DNA from: VXOZ01 sp965220045
GTDB lineage: Bacteria; Chloroflexota; UBA11872; VXOZ01
DNA: 64,000 nucleotides
Reading direction: 5' to 3'
Assembly: GCA_965220045.1 (NCBI GenBank)
Contig: OZ244803.1
Coordinates: forward strand, 3,224,001-3,288,000
Part shown: one piece after another, positions 27,131 through 36,278 of the stretch
How the letters are laid out: every line of letters begins with the position of its first letter
How positions within the stretch are numbered: position 1 is the stretch's first letter
Notes under the pieces: generated by a model
The model's database searches: none
What the model saw: the letters and a program-made list of their open reading frames with translations, nothing else
Told to the model about the DNA's origin: nothing
Program-made: the position numbers and the translations under genes

Positions 27131-28395
27131 TGTATAGACCGGGTTGATGGGTAACACTTGTTCGGGCTGATGGGTTACACCTAAAGGCATGGAGAATCTT
27201 GCAGCAGGAGGATGACCATGCCGTGGAAGGTGGAAACGCTTATGTCTGCTCGGGAAGAGTTTATCGCCCTGGCGCTGACTGACGGGGCGAACATGAGTGA
27301 GCTGTGTCGGCGCATGGGGATCAGTCGCAAGACAGGGTACAAGACGCTGCGGCGGTACGCGGAGAGTGGCGCCAACGGTCTGCAGGACCGGTCGCACCGC
27401 ACGCACACGTGTCCGCACCGCACGAGCCGGGAGATGGAGGACCGCATCATCGCGCTGCGGCTGGCGCATCCGGGCAAGGGTGCCCATGTGCTGCACAGAA
27501 TGTTGCAGAACCAAGGGGTCACCAACGTGCCGGCCAAGAGCACGATCCAAGCCATACTCAAGCGCTCTGGGCTCATTGATGAAACGGAAAGCGCCAAGCA
27601 CACGCCCCAGGTGCGCTTTGAATATCCCGATCCCAACGCGTTGTGGCAGCTGGACTTCAAAGGGCATTTCGCCATGCAGCACGACCGCTGCCATCCGCTC
27701 ACTCTCCTGGACGATCATTCTCGCTTCAACCTCGCTCTCCAAGCCTGTGCCAACCAGCAGGGAGCAACGGTGCAAGACCGCCTCACCACAGTCTTTCGCG
27801 GCTACGGCCTGCCCCAGGCCATGCTCATGGATAACGGCGCCCCCTGGGGCAACAACGCCGGACAGCCCTACACGCCCTTCACCGTCTGGCTCATGCACCT
27901 GGGCATCAACGTGCGCCACAGCCGCCCCAACCATCCCCAAACCCTCGGCAAGCTCGAACGCTTCCACCGCTCGCTGAAGAGCGAATTGCTGCAGGGCCGT
28001 ACCTTCACCGACCTGGAGCACTGCCAACGCGCCTTCGACACTTGGCGTGAATTCTACAACCTGGAACGCCCCCATCATTCCCTGAACCTCGACACTCCCA
28101 TCAGCCGGTACACTCCCAGTGCACGCTCCTTCCCCGAGACCCTGCCTGCCCTTGCATACAGCCCCGACGATCAGGTGCGCAGCGTCGATGTCTCCGGCCG
28201 CATCTCCTTCCAGGGCAGGAAGCTCCGTGTTGGCAGAGCCTTCACTCACAAACAGGTCGCACTGCGACCCACCCAAACAGACGGCGTCTGGAACGTGTAC
28301 TTCTCAATACAACGCATAAAATCCATAGACCTCAGAGATCAAAATGTGTAACCTATCAACCCGAACACCTGTTACCTATCAGCCCAGTCTGTACA
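27131..28395 (+). mobile_element. Complete IS481-family insertion sequence
   Basis: A 1265-bp element with ~50-bp imperfect terminal inverted repeats: left TGTATAGACCGGGTTGATGG.., right (complement) TGTACAGACTGGGCTGATAG... Each end contains two GGTTGATGGGT-like subrepeats, possible transposase sites. GGGA flanks both ends (27127-27130 and 28396-28399), consistent with a 4-bp target duplication. The target was a family B CCCTCTCCC..GGGAGAGGG repeat: joining the flanks recreates it. One intact transposase gene is inside, so the element may be active. Confidence 0.92.
27218..28351 (+). CDS. IS481-family DDE transposase
   Basis: A 377-residue transposase. An N-terminal HTH pair (MSELCRRMGISRKTGYKTLRRY) and a second HTH_29/32-like region are followed by an rve/DDE catalytic core: first Asp in WQLDFKGHF, second in MLMDNGAPWG, and Glu in LGKLERFHRSLKSE. 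The C-terminal RPHHSLNLDTPISRY is a typical integrase-core ending. ATG 27218 has AGGAGG six bases upstream; an ATG at 27212 in the same frame abuts the ribosome site and is less likely. The frame is intact. Confidence 0.94.
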   Translation: MPWKVETLMSAREEFIALALTDGANMSELCRRMGISRKTGYKTLRRYAESGANGLQDRSHRTHTCPHRTSREMEDRIIALRLAHPGKGAHVLHRMLQNQGVTNVPAKSTIQAILKRSGLIDETESAKHTPQVRFEYPDPNALWQLDFKGHFAMQHDRCHPLTLLDDHSRFNLALQACANQQGATVQDRLTTVFRGYGLPQAMLMDNGAPWGNNAGQPYTPFTVWLMHLGINVRHSRPNHPQTLGKLERFHRSLKSELLQGRTFTDLEHCQRAFDTWREFYNLERPHHSLNLDTPISRYTPSARSFPETLPALAYSPDDQVRSVDVSGRISFQGRKLRVGRAFTHKQVALRPTQTDGVWNVYFSIQRIKSIDLRDQNV

Positions 28396-28688
28396 GGGAG
28401 AGGGTCGGGGTGAGGGGGTTTCTTGCCTTTCTAATCGTATGGCACGTACAGTCAATAGAAGCCAGAACCAAAACGACTGGCGTTCAGAGCAGATTCACCC
28501 TCACCCCCGTATCATCCGATACTGGGTATCGGTGTACGGGGCAGGCTCTAGCCCTCTCCCTCAGGGAGAGGGGACAAGAGGTAGTCTCTGTTGACCTTTC
28601 GTGGCCCTAACCCTGTCTCCTATCTAGGATAGAGGGACAAGGTGAGGTCCTGTAACCTGTGTGTTGCCAAATCTGGGTTGCAGTGGCG
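28396..28688. repeat. Family B and H repeats downstream of the IS
   Basis: The right half of the interrupted GGGAGAGGG..GGGGTGAGGG element (28396-28420) is followed by an ~80-bp family H unit (TCTAATCGTATGGCACGTAC ... CTGGCGTTCAGAGCAGATTC, 28421-28500) and a further CCCTCTCCC..GGGAGAGGGG element to 28575. No gene is seen. Confidence 0.7.
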
Positions 28689-29516
28689 CTAGTGGCGGTC
28701 GACGCGCGGGTTGACCTCTAGATTCCGCAGGTCCGTGACCATTTGGGCCAGGCCGCGCGCGCCGGCTTCCAGGAATTTCCTCCCTTTTTCGGCGGTTGCC
28801 ACCGTCGGATCGCCGCGCACGCCGGTCTTGGAAAACGTGCTCCAATACGGCATCGCTACCGCGTGGTTGGCCTCTTCGGCCCGGCCGGCGACCAGGTCGT
28901 TCCACCCGCCCAAGCTCATGGGTAGGTCCGGCGGGATCTCCGCCGCCGCCTTGTCCATGTAGACGTTGTCAGGGTCGATGGCGAGGTAGAGGCTCGTTTC
29001 CAGTTCGCCGCCGTGGGACATGCCGCCATGGGGGGAATCCCGCAGTTCGGCCACCACTTTGCGCACCTCGGCGATGCCCCAGTGGTTCAGGGCGTAAACG
29101 AGCCCCTCGCCTTCAGTCTCGATGACCGCCAGGCGAGCGGCAACCTCGGTAAAGGCCGTATTGCTGCCGTGGCCGTTCAGCATGATGATGCGCGTAAAGC
29201 CGTGATGAATGAGCGACTTGCAGATGTCCACGAGGTAGCGCACGAAGACGTCGCCATCCACGTGGATCACACCGGGAAAGTCCAGATGATGCGGATCGTA
29301 GCCGTGGGCTACCGCCGGCACCACCACGCACTGGTCAGGCACCAATTCCGCCGCGCGTTCGCAGATGGTAGTGGGGAGCAACACGTCCACGTCCAGCGGC
29401 AAGTGCGGGCCGTGGTCCTCGATGCAGCCTGTGGGCAGCAGGGCAACCCGCCTCTGCGCCGCCGCTTCCTTTATCTCCGGCCACGTCATCTTGCCGTATT
29501 GGGTCTTGGTCGTCAT
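28689..29516 (-). CDS. Creatininase-family amidohydrolase
   Basis: A 275-residue protein of the creatininase/FAPy deformylase/MftE family. Metal-binding motifs are PTGCIEDHGPHLPLDVD (Glu, His and Asp ligands, residues ~28-44), LNGHGSNT near 115 and HGGELETSLYLA near 166. Family members open cyclic amides or remove formyl or peptide groups with Zn/Mn centres. GAGGAG lies about ten bases before the ATG. Neither mycofactocin nor riboflavin-F420 genes are beside it, so the substrate is unresolved. Confidence 0.88.
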   Translation of the reverse strand: MTTKTQYGKMTWPEIKEAAAQRRVALLPTGCIEDHGPHLPLDVDVLLPTTICERAAELVPDQCVVVPAVAHGYDPHHLDFPGVIHVDGDVFVRYLVDICKSLIHHGFTRIIMLNGHGSNTAFTEVAARLAVIETEGEGLVYALNHWGIAEVRKVVAELRDSPHGGMSHGGELETSLYLAIDPDNVYMDKAAAEIPPDLPMSLGGWNDLVAGRAEEANHAVAMPYWSTFSKTGVRGDPTVATAEKGRKFLEAGARGLAQMVTDLRNLEVNPRVDRH

Positions 29517-29657
29517 GCGGGGGAAACTCCTCTGCTCACGTTCGCTCTTGGTGAATTGGCTTTGGGCGTTCTGTCCTCTCTCGATTATAGACTGTGCGGG
29601 GTGTTGGGTGCTTCATCCCACGGCATGCCTCGCACGCTCGCTGGGCAGTGACGTAAT

Positions 29658-30158
29658 TCAACCCTCACCCCGGCCCTCTCCCAATCTTGGGAGAGGGAGC
29701 AGGCGCAGTAGCGCTAGGGTCGTCGGGGTGGGTGACAAGCCCTTGCGCTACGATTTGGCTTGTCTCACGCATACGGCGGCAGTAACGTAAATCAACCCTC
29801 ACCCCTGCCCTCTCCCAGTCATGGGAGAGGGAGCAGACGCAGTAGCGCACGGGTCGTCGGGGTGGGTGACAAGCCCCCTTGCTACGGTTTGGCATGCCTC
29901 ATGCTTACGGCGGCAGAAACGTAAATCAACCCTCACCCCGGCCCACTCCCAGTCATGGGAGAGGGGGCAGACGTAGTCGCGCTAGGGTCGTCGGCGTGGG
30001 GAACAAGCCCCCGCGCTACGGTTTGGCTTGCCTCACGCTAACGACGGCAGAAACGTCATTCAACCCTCACCCCGGCCCTCTCCCAGTCATGGGAGAGGGA
30101 GCAGACGTAGCCGCGCACGGGTCGCCGGCATGGGAGCCGCGCCATGGTTTGGCGGAGG
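29658..30158. repeat. 134-bp tandem repeat array, about 3.7 copies
   Basis: TCAACCCTCACCCC recurs at 29658, 29792, 29926 and 30060, exactly 134 bases apart. Each unit has the CTCTCCCA..TGGGAGAGGG palindrome, GTCGTCGGGGTGGGTGACAAGC, CGCTACGRTTTGGC and GGCGGCAGAAACGT. The fourth unit decays after about 30125. Confidence 0.92.
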
Positions 30159-30240
30159 GATATTTAAGTGGTCTGGGAGCAAATGAGGCCTTCCGCGCTG
30201 CGGCAGGCTCAGGACAGCCTGGCGCAGGCTCGCAGCAGGA

Positions 30241-30700
30241 ACGCCCACGCAGCAGGGTCTCAACAATGGAAGAAAGCACCTATTCAATGATGAATGGCGA
30301 TAACGGTAGCACAGGTTTGCAACCTGTGCTCAGCCAATCGCTTTGGCCCTACCGCCCAAAATTACGCGAAGGCGCCGCAGGTTCGCAGGATGAACGCCCA
30401 CGCAGCAGAGGCTCAACGATGGGGGTAAACACCTATTCACTGATGAATGGCGATAGCGGTAGCACAGGTTTGCAACCTGTGCTCAGCCAATCGCTTTGGC
30501 CCTACCGCTCAAAATTACGCGAAGGTGCCGCAGATTCGCAGGATGAACGCCCACGCGGCAGGGGTTCAACAATGGAAGAAAGCACCTATTCAACGATGTA
30601 TGGCGATAACGGTAGCACAGGTTTGCAACCTGTGCTTAGCCCATCGCTTTGACCTATCGCCCAAAATTACGGGAAGATGCCGCAGGTTACAAACCTGCGC
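30241..30700. repeat. 153-bp tandem repeat array, three copies
   Basis: ACGCCCACGC recurs at 30241, 30394 and 30547 (period 153). Each unit carries ACGGTAGCACAGGTTTGC followed by its inverted partner AACCTGTGCT, and a CAATCGCTTTGGCCCTACCG segment. Because 153 is a multiple of three, a plus-strand frame stays open from 29879 to 30652, but it lacks a ribosome site. Diverged CTGCGCAACCGG-type units continue to about 30850; from there to 31002 nothing is recognisable except a GGCCGGCATAGCGCCGGCC hairpin near 30937. Confidence 0.9.
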
Positions 30701-31002
30701 TACCGGAACACTCGGCCATCAGCACAAACCTGCGCAACCGGGACATTTCATCAGCGATAGCCTGTGCTAGCGGAACACTCGGCCATCAGCATAAGCCTGC
30801 GCAACCGGAGCATTCGGCCATCAATACAGACCTGTGGCTGCCGGAGCACATGCCTGACGGTTCAGGTCTGCTGGGGCAGGATGGGCAATTGCGAGTGGCG
30901 TTTTGCGCTGGGTCGGTGCGCCATAGAATCGCGGAAGGCCGGCATAGCGCCGGCCCTCCGCAAACATCGTTCGACAGACTCTGACAGAGCTTTTTTAGAA
31001 AA

Positions 31003-32292
31003 CTACTCTATCGTGACCTCCTCCGTGCGGACGCTCTCAATGGTGCCGCCGGCATACTTCCAGACCTCGATGGGCGTGACCACGTCGCCGTTGGCGTCGA
31101 AGTCATGCGCGCCGGCCGCGCCTTCGTAGTTGATGCTGCCGCCTGCGCGCAGCGCCTCAACGGCGGCCTTCACGCCGGCCGCGCCTGCTGCCGCGGTGTC
31201 ACCGTCAGGATTGGCAACCGTGCGCAGCATGTCTCGCACCGCCGCGGGGGTGACCTCGGCGCCGGAGACCTCAGCCGCCAGGGCTGCGAGCGCCGCGATG
31301 ACGATGGAGTCGTAGACATTCGTCATAAACGGCAGCGGCGGGAGTTCGCCGTACTTGGCCTGATAGTCGGCCGTAAAGAGTTCGAGTGACGGCGTCTCGG
31401 CAGAGCCGGGGGCCGTGCCGAGCATGCCCTCGAGGTTCTCAGCGCCGACGGCCTTGATGATCTCTTCCGACCGGGTGCCGTCCACGAAGAGGAACTTCGT
31501 GATGAAGTCGTTCTCGATGGCTTCACGCAAGTAGATGGTGGCGTGGCCGGCGTAGCTCAGCGCCAGCAGCACTTCCGGTTCACCTTCGATCGCTTTGCGC
31601 AGCTCAGCTACGTAGGTGGTCGCGTCCGCTTCGTCGTGGGGCACGGCGGCGCTCACGGTGCCGCCCGCAGCCTCAAACGCCGCTTGGAAGTTGTCCTTCA
31701 GGCCCTGGCCGTAGGGGTTATTGACGTAAAGGATTGCTACGTTCTTATAGCCCTGCTCCACAGCCACACCTGCCAGCACCACGCCCTGCAGCGCATCCGA
31801 CGGCACGGTGCGGAAGAGGAAGTCCTGGCCCTCGTCGGCGGGCAGGATGGTGAGCAGCGGAGACGTGGAGGCATAGGAAATCTGCGGCACGCCCTTAGGG
31901 ATGGTCACGGATTCGGCCACGGCCAAGCTGGAACTGCTCGCCGCCGCGCCAACCAAGGCATGCACTTGGTCTACGTCCACCAGCTTGCGGGCGGCTTCCA
32001 CGGCTGCCGTGGGGTTCGTCTCGGTATCGCCGTAGACTATTTCTACCGGATAGCCGGCTGCCGCCAGATGCTCTTCGGCGAGGGCCGCCGCCTTCTCAAA
32101 GGCCGCGCCAAACTCGCCCAAAGGCCCGGTGAAAGGCAGCAGTACGCCGATCTTCACCGTGGGCGCGGCCGCCATCTCTTCTTTCTCAGCCATTTCCGGC
32201 TCCGCGGCCGGCTCAGTGGCACAAGCTGCCGCCAGCACCACCAGCGCGATCGCTGTAATGAACAGCGTCAGAGTCTTCAATAACCTCGACAT
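31003..32292 (-). CDS. Branched-chain amino acid-type ABC binding lipoprotein (LivJ/Peripla_BP_6)
   Basis: A 429-residue secreted receptor. The signal peptide ITAIALVVLAAAC ends in a lipobox Cys at about residue 24, followed by an acidic Ala/Glu-rich linker. The mature domain begins VKIGVLLPFTGPLGEFG, the typical strand/turn of family I binding proteins, with VGAAASSSSLAVAE and YVNNPYGQGLKDNF as ligand-lobe blocks. It would deliver an amino acid or amide-type ligand to a LivHMGF permease, but no permease or ATPase genes are nearby. A good promoter lies upstream (32337-32365). Confidence 0.92.
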   Translation of the reverse strand: MSRLLKTLTLFITAIALVVLAAACATEPAAEPEMAEKEEMAAAPTVKIGVLLPFTGPLGEFGAAFEKAAALAEEHLAAAGYPVEIVYGDTETNPTAAVEAARKLVDVDQVHALVGAAASSSSLAVAESVTIPKGVPQISYASTSPLLTILPADEGQDFLFRTVPSDALQGVVLAGVAVEQGYKNVAILYVNNPYGQGLKDNFQAAFEAAGGTVSAAVPHDEADATTYVAELRKAIEGEPEVLLALSYAGHATIYLREAIENDFITKFLFVDGTRSEEIIKAVGAENLEGMLGTAPGSAETPSLELFTADYQAKYGELPPLPFMTNVYDSIVIAALAALAAEVSGAEVTPAAVRDMLRTVANPDGDTAAAGAAGVKAAVEALRAGGSINYEGAAGAHDFDANGDVVTPIEVWKYAGGTIESVRTEEVTIE

Positions 32293-32336
32293 AACCCTTC
32301 CCCTCTGCTGTTAGAATGTCCACCACTTCAAGAACT

Positions 32337-32365
32337 AGCATATAAAGGGAAATCCAAGTCGTCAA
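32337..32365 (-). promoter_or_regulatory. Sigma70-type promoter for the LivJ-like gene
   Basis: On the minus strand TTGACG (32365-32360) and TATGCT (32342-32337) are 17 bases apart, 45 bases upstream of the ATG. Confidence 0.7.
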
Positions 32366-32485
32366 GAGTGTCGCAACCCCTATGGAATTCAAACGCAAGA
32401 CCGGCCACGTCTTGATCTGGGGTCTGGTAGCATACGAAAGAGTTGACGGCTTGCTTGCTCAGCCAGCGCAAAGGGAGTTTTACCA

Positions 32486-33490
32486 GTGCCCAAACCGGAA
32501 GTATTCATTGCCATTACCAAGACGTTGCGGTCGAGTCTCTTTTCGGCGGAAAGCGAAGACCGCCTGGCCGGTCATTTCACGGTGCGCGGCGGCGACCACG
32601 ACGATAGACTGTCCAGCGCTGACCTGGCTGGGCAGATTGGCGGCTGCACGGTGGTGATCACCGGCTGGGGGACGCCGGAGATTACGGCTGAAGTCTTAGC
32701 TGCGGCAGGCGACCTGCGCATCATCGCCCATAGCGCCGGCAGCGTCCGGCGGCTCATCCCCATAGCCGCCTTGGAACAAGGCATTGCCGTCACCCACGCC
32801 GCTGCCTTGATCGCGGAAGCCGTGGCGGAATTCACGGTGTTCGGGATGCTGCTGGGCCTGCGCTGGCCGCACCGGCAGAATGCGTGGATGCACGCGGGCA
32901 AGCCCTGGTCGGAGTGCCGCGCCGTCGGCGGCAACCTGCTGGAGGCCCAGCGCGTCGGTCTGATCGGCTGCGGCTACGTGGCGCGGCGCGTCATCAAGAA
33001 GTTGCAGGGCTTCGGCATGCCGATTGCCGTCTACGATCCCTATCTCCCGGACGCGCAGGCCGCAGAGCTTGGCGTTACGCGCGTTTCATTGGAGGAACTC
33101 TTCAGCACCTGCCGCGTCATCGCCAACCATGCGCCCACTACCCCGGAGACCGACGGCATGGTAACGGCCGCGCACTTCAAGCTGCTGCAGGACGGCGGCG
33201 TTTTCATCAACAACGCGCGGGCTCGTGCTGTTAATCAGGACGACATGATCGCCGAACTCGCCACCGGCCGCATCCGTGCCGTGCTCGACGTGTTCAACCC
33301 GGAGCCGTTGTTGCCGGATAGCCCGCTGCGCGGGATGGAGAACGTCTTCCTCACGCCCCACATGGCCGGCCAATCCGACGATACCCGCATGCGCCAGGGA
33401 GCGGCTATGGTGGACGAGTTGGAGCGCTATCTCAACGGCGAGCCGCTGCAGTATCCGATTACCCTCGAAAACTACGACCGCATGGCGTAG
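32486..33490 (+). CDS. D-isomer-specific 2-hydroxyacid dehydrogenase
   Basis: A 334-residue NAD-dependent dehydrogenase of the D-3-phosphoglycerate/glyoxylate reductase superfamily. The N-terminal substrate domain is followed by the Rossmann motif VGLIGCGYVARRVIKKL, the ANHAPTTPET hinge, INNARARAVNQDDM with the catalytic Arg in the expected region, FNPEPL (Glu) and the C-terminal catalytic His in LTPHMAGQ. GTG 32486 is preceded by AAGGGAG. The AR in place of the usual GR in the INxxRGxxVD motif is a small deviation. The substrate is unknown. Confidence 0.9.
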   Translation: MPKPEVFIAITKTLRSSLFSAESEDRLAGHFTVRGGDHDDRLSSADLAGQIGGCTVVITGWGTPEITAEVLAAAGDLRIIAHSAGSVRRLIPIAALEQGIAVTHAAALIAEAVAEFTVFGMLLGLRWPHRQNAWMHAGKPWSECRAVGGNLLEAQRVGLIGCGYVARRVIKKLQGFGMPIAVYDPYLPDAQAAELGVTRVSLEELFSTCRVIANHAPTTPETDGMVTAAHFKLLQDGGVFINNARARAVNQDDMIAELATGRIRAVLDVFNPEPLLPDSPLRGMENVFLTPHMAGQSDDTRMRQGAAMVDELERYLNGEPLQYPITLENYDRMA

Positions 33491-33570
33491 GCCGCGAGTA
33501 GCGGTGCCGCACATTCCGTTCGCCCTGAGCCTGTCGAAGCGCAGGGCAGCCCGCAGCGCCAAGGTATGGC

Positions 33571-34569
33571 TCAGTCAGATTGGCCGGCAGTCTTGGAACG
33601 CGGCGCCGCGTAGCGGATGAGCAGAGCCGTCAGATCTTCCACCGTGCGGGGAACGGTTGCGGACCCGGGTAGCAAACCGGCGCCGCGCAGTTGGTGAAAC
33701 GCGTCGACGACGAGCGGCGGGAGCAGCCCGGCCTCCCGCAGCAAGGGTTCATCGGCAAGCACGGTATCGGGAGGCCCTTCCGCGAGCAGGTGACCTCTGT
33801 GGAGCACGATCACGTGGTCTGCCCAGGCCAGCGCCAATTCCACGTCGTGGGTGGAAATGACGATACTGCGGCCGCTCTGGTGCAGTGTGTCGAGGAGATC
33901 AAGGACGCGTTCAGTTGTCTCCGGATCGAGACCGGCGGTGGGTTCGTCAGCGATAACGACCTCGGGTTCCATCACGAGCACGCCCGCAATCGCGACCCGC
34001 TTCTTCTGCCCGTAGCTCAGCATATGAGTAGGGCGTTCCGCTAGCTCTCCCAGGTTTGTGTCTGCAATCACCTGTTCCACTCTGGCGCGCACGTCCTCAG
34101 TGGACCAGCCCAAGTTCAGGGGGCCAAAGGAGATGTCCTGCCGCACGCTGGCCGCGAAGAGTTGCGAGTCCGGGTCTTGGAACACCAGACCGACGCGGCG
34201 GCGCAATTCGCGCAGCGACTGACGGTCGTAGGCTATGGGCGCGCCGTTGTGTGCTATCGACCCGCTGGTGGGTCGCAAAATGCCGTTCAAATTCAGGAAT
34301 AGCGTTGTTTTGCCGCAGCCGTTTGCGCCGAGGATGGCGACCCGACGGCCCTGGGGCAGCTCCAAGGTAAGATCATGCAGGGCCACGGTGCCGTTCGGAT
34401 AGGCGAATGTAACCGCGTCGGCCGCCAGCACAGGGGGCCCGGCTGCCGCCGGTTGCGGGGCCGTTAGCCGGGGACCGTTGCGCCGAGCCGCTGCTCGGTC
34501 CTCCGGGTCTTGCGCTCCCGATGGCGGCGTGATGCCGGGGGTATGGGTGTGCGTTGGGTCTATGCTCAA
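33571..34569 (-). CDS. cbiO: Cobalt/nickel ECF transporter ATPase CbiO
   Basis: A 332-residue ATPase of the CbiMNQO-type ECF transporter. Walker A is GANGCGKTT, the Q-loop VFQDPDSQLFAASV is diagnostic of ECF ATPases, the signature is LSYGQKKRVAIAG, Walker B is VVIADEPTAGLDP and the switch His is in STHDVELA. TTG 34569 overlaps the cbiQ stop as TTGA, so it is translationally coupled; a longer frame to 34656 would run through cbiQ. The His/Thr-rich segment THTHTPG after the start and a ~60-residue N-terminal extension are unusual and might bind metal. Confidence 0.92.
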   Translation of the reverse strand: MSIDPTHTHTPGITPPSGAQDPEDRAAARRNGPRLTAPQPAAAGPPVLAADAVTFAYPNGTVALHDLTLELPQGRRVAILGANGCGKTTLFLNLNGILRPTSGSIAHNGAPIAYDRQSLRELRRRVGLVFQDPDSQLFAASVRQDISFGPLNLGWSTEDVRARVEQVIADTNLGELAERPTHMLSYGQKKRVAIAGVLVMEPEVVIADEPTAGLDPETTERVLDLLDTLHQSGRSIVISTHDVELALAWADHVIVLHRGHLLAEGPPDTVLADEPLLREAGLLPPLVVDAFHQLRGAGLLPGSATVPRTVEDLTALLIRYAAPRSKTAGQSD

Positions 34570-35360
34570 ATGAATGCTCCCCACCACGTTGCGACGGCTG
34601 TTACGAGCAGCAGGCTCTCCACGACGGCGATGAGGATGAGATTGCGGCGGGACCACGCCGGCTGCGCCGTGAGCACGTGCAACTCGCCAGTATAGCCCCG
34701 CGCGGTAAGCGCGGTAAACAGCATGGAGGCCCGTGTCTGGGAACGCAAGTAGAGATTGGCGGCAAGCATGCCTGCCGAGCGCAGCGAGCGCCGCCAGCTA
34801 CTGTATCCCAGGCGGGCGTTCTGCGCGATGTACATGGCCTGAGCGGTCTCGATGAAGACGAAGATGAACCGGTACATCAGTACCATGAGCTCGATGAACA
34901 GTTGGGGCACGCGCCATTTGCGCAACTGGTCCGTGAGGTCGACCATCGGCGTCGTTAATGCCAACGCCAGCATGCTCGCCACGCACGCGAAGGAGACCGA
35001 CGCCACCTGCACGGCCCGCGCCAAACTGCTTTCCGCCACACCAATGTGCCAGGGGCCGATGGGCAGTGCCAGCAGTGTCTGGGAGCCGGCGGGATCAACC
35101 GTCGTGACGGCCAGCGTAAGCACGCCGATTACGATGAAGCCCGCGGGCAAGCGGACGAAGTACCAGAAGGCCCGCAACGGTATGCCGGCGAGGTGCACAA
35201 CGGCACCGGTCACGCAGACCAACGCCAGTATTGCCACCACCGGCGAACTCGCTATGAGGCAGATGAGCATGGTGAGACCGGAAAAGAGGATCTTCTCCGC
35301 TGGATGCGCATCCCGCAGCCGATTGTGGTACGCGTACAGATCGATAGGAAAAGGATGCAT
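34566..35360 (-). CDS. cbiQ: Cobalt/nickel ECF transporter T component CbiQ
   Basis: A 264-residue membrane protein that couples the ATPase to the substrate-binding component. It has five to six hydrophobic segments, HPAEKILFSGLTML near the N-terminus, and the coupling helices with Ala-Arg-Gly motifs: AQNARLGYSSWRRSLRSAG and FTALTARGYTGEL. It overlaps cbiO by four bases. The 368-base gap to cbiN is filled with repeats rather than a gene. Confidence 0.92.
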   Translation of the reverse strand: MHPFPIDLYAYHNRLRDAHPAEKILFSGLTMLICLIASSPVVAILALVCVTGAVVHLAGIPLRAFWYFVRLPAGFIVIGVLTLAVTTVDPAGSQTLLALPIGPWHIGVAESSLARAVQVASVSFACVASMLALALTTPMVDLTDQLRKWRVPQLFIELMVLMYRFIFVFIETAQAMYIAQNARLGYSSWRRSLRSAGMLAANLYLRSQTRASMLFTALTARGYTGELHVLTAQPAWSRRNLILIAVVESLLLVTAVATWWGAFI

Positions 35361-35728
35361 TGTTCGTTCCTCGCCGCTGGCGCAAACGCACGGGTGGCGC
35401 AGGTTTGCAGCCTGCGCCGCTCAGCCCCACACGCGAGTGAAACAATCCTCTGGAGGAGCGAAGGTTCTTGACCTGTGCTCCTCAGTCCCGCGTGCTGGCG
35501 GCACATCCGAATTCGCAGGTTACAAACCTGCGCAACCAGCCACGTGATCTGCGCAACCAGCCATTTTGCCTGCGCTGCCAGCCAGGTGACTTGCGCTACT
35601 ATCCATGTGGCCTGCCCTGCCAGCCGGGTGATTTGCGCTACCGGCTGCTCAGACCCACGCGCCGACGGCATAGAGCGCAGTTGCAGGCAAATGCCAGCCG
35701 TCTGGGATCAATTTGACCGTCGCTGTGT
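35361..35728. repeat. Short repeats between cbiN and cbiQ
   Basis: The gap contains multiple partial units of CAGGTTTGCAGCCTGCGC, GTTACAAACCTGCGCAACCAGCC and TGCGCTACCAGCC type, related to the units after 30650. They interrupt the cbiMNQO operon without a recognisable gene. Confidence 0.65.
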
Positions 35729-36223
35729 CTAGGCGCTGGCGGCGCTGGCCCGCCGGCCCAGCGGATACCCAATGAAGAAGGCCAATAATCCAAAGCCGAT
35801 GCCCTGGGAGGCGGTTATCGTCGCCTGCAACTCGCCGAATTCCGTCTCCACGAAGAACAGCGCGACTCCCAGCAGCACGCCAACGGCGCAGAGCACGCCG
35901 GCTATCGTCATGTCGGAACTGCCAGCAATGCCATGCCGCGCGCGGGAGCGGCCCAGAATCCAGCCGACGATGCCGGCCACCAGCAGTGTGCCGAGCAACG
36001 CCTGCAGACCGAAGTAATACCGCTCCAGGTCTTCAGGGGAGTAAATCGGGTCGAACCACGGCACGAAATCCTCCCCCGCCAGTTCTTCGACGGCCGCGGC
36101 GCCTTGCATGTCTGCGCCGCCCCACTCCGTGCCTTCCGCGAGCCACCCCCGGTAGGCCAAGGGCACGGCAACCAAGAGTAAGACGAGTAGGGCCAGCAAC
36201 CAATTGCGTCTCGCCGATGACAT
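35729..36223 (-). CDS. cbiN: CbiN-like component with two extra C-terminal membrane helices
   Basis: A 164-residue protein. The first ~100 residues match CbiN: TM1 (WLLALLVLLLVAVPLAY), outer loop TEWGGADMQGAAAVEEL ending in DFVPWFDPIYSP, then TM2 (LQALLGTLLVAGIVGWILG). CbiN normally ends here at ~100 residues. This protein continues with two further hydrophobic segments (MTIAGVLCAVGVLLGVALFFVE and GIGFGLLAFFIGYPLG), and I do not recognise that tail. It sits 56 bases after cbiM. CbiN assists metal loading of CbiM in Co/Ni uptake. Confidence 0.85.
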   Translation of the reverse strand: MSSARRNWLLALLVLLLVAVPLAYRGWLAEGTEWGGADMQGAAAVEELAGEDFVPWFDPIYSPEDLERYYFGLQALLGTLLVAGIVGWILGRSRARHGIAGSSDMTIAGVLCAVGVLLGVALFFVETEFGELQATITASQGIGFGLLAFFIGYPLGRRASAASA

Positions 36224-36278
36224 TTCTCAGACTCCCTTTACGTTCATTTTGGATGCGGCGTTACCGCACACTGTAGCG

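Noticed and set aside
26993..28276. 427-codon minus-strand frame across the IS and its flank
   Set aside because: Antisense to an intact DDE transposase and crosses the terminal inverted repeat.
29879..30652. 257-codon plus-strand frame over two tandem arrays
   Set aside because: Passes from one array type to another with no ribosome site or protein-like composition.
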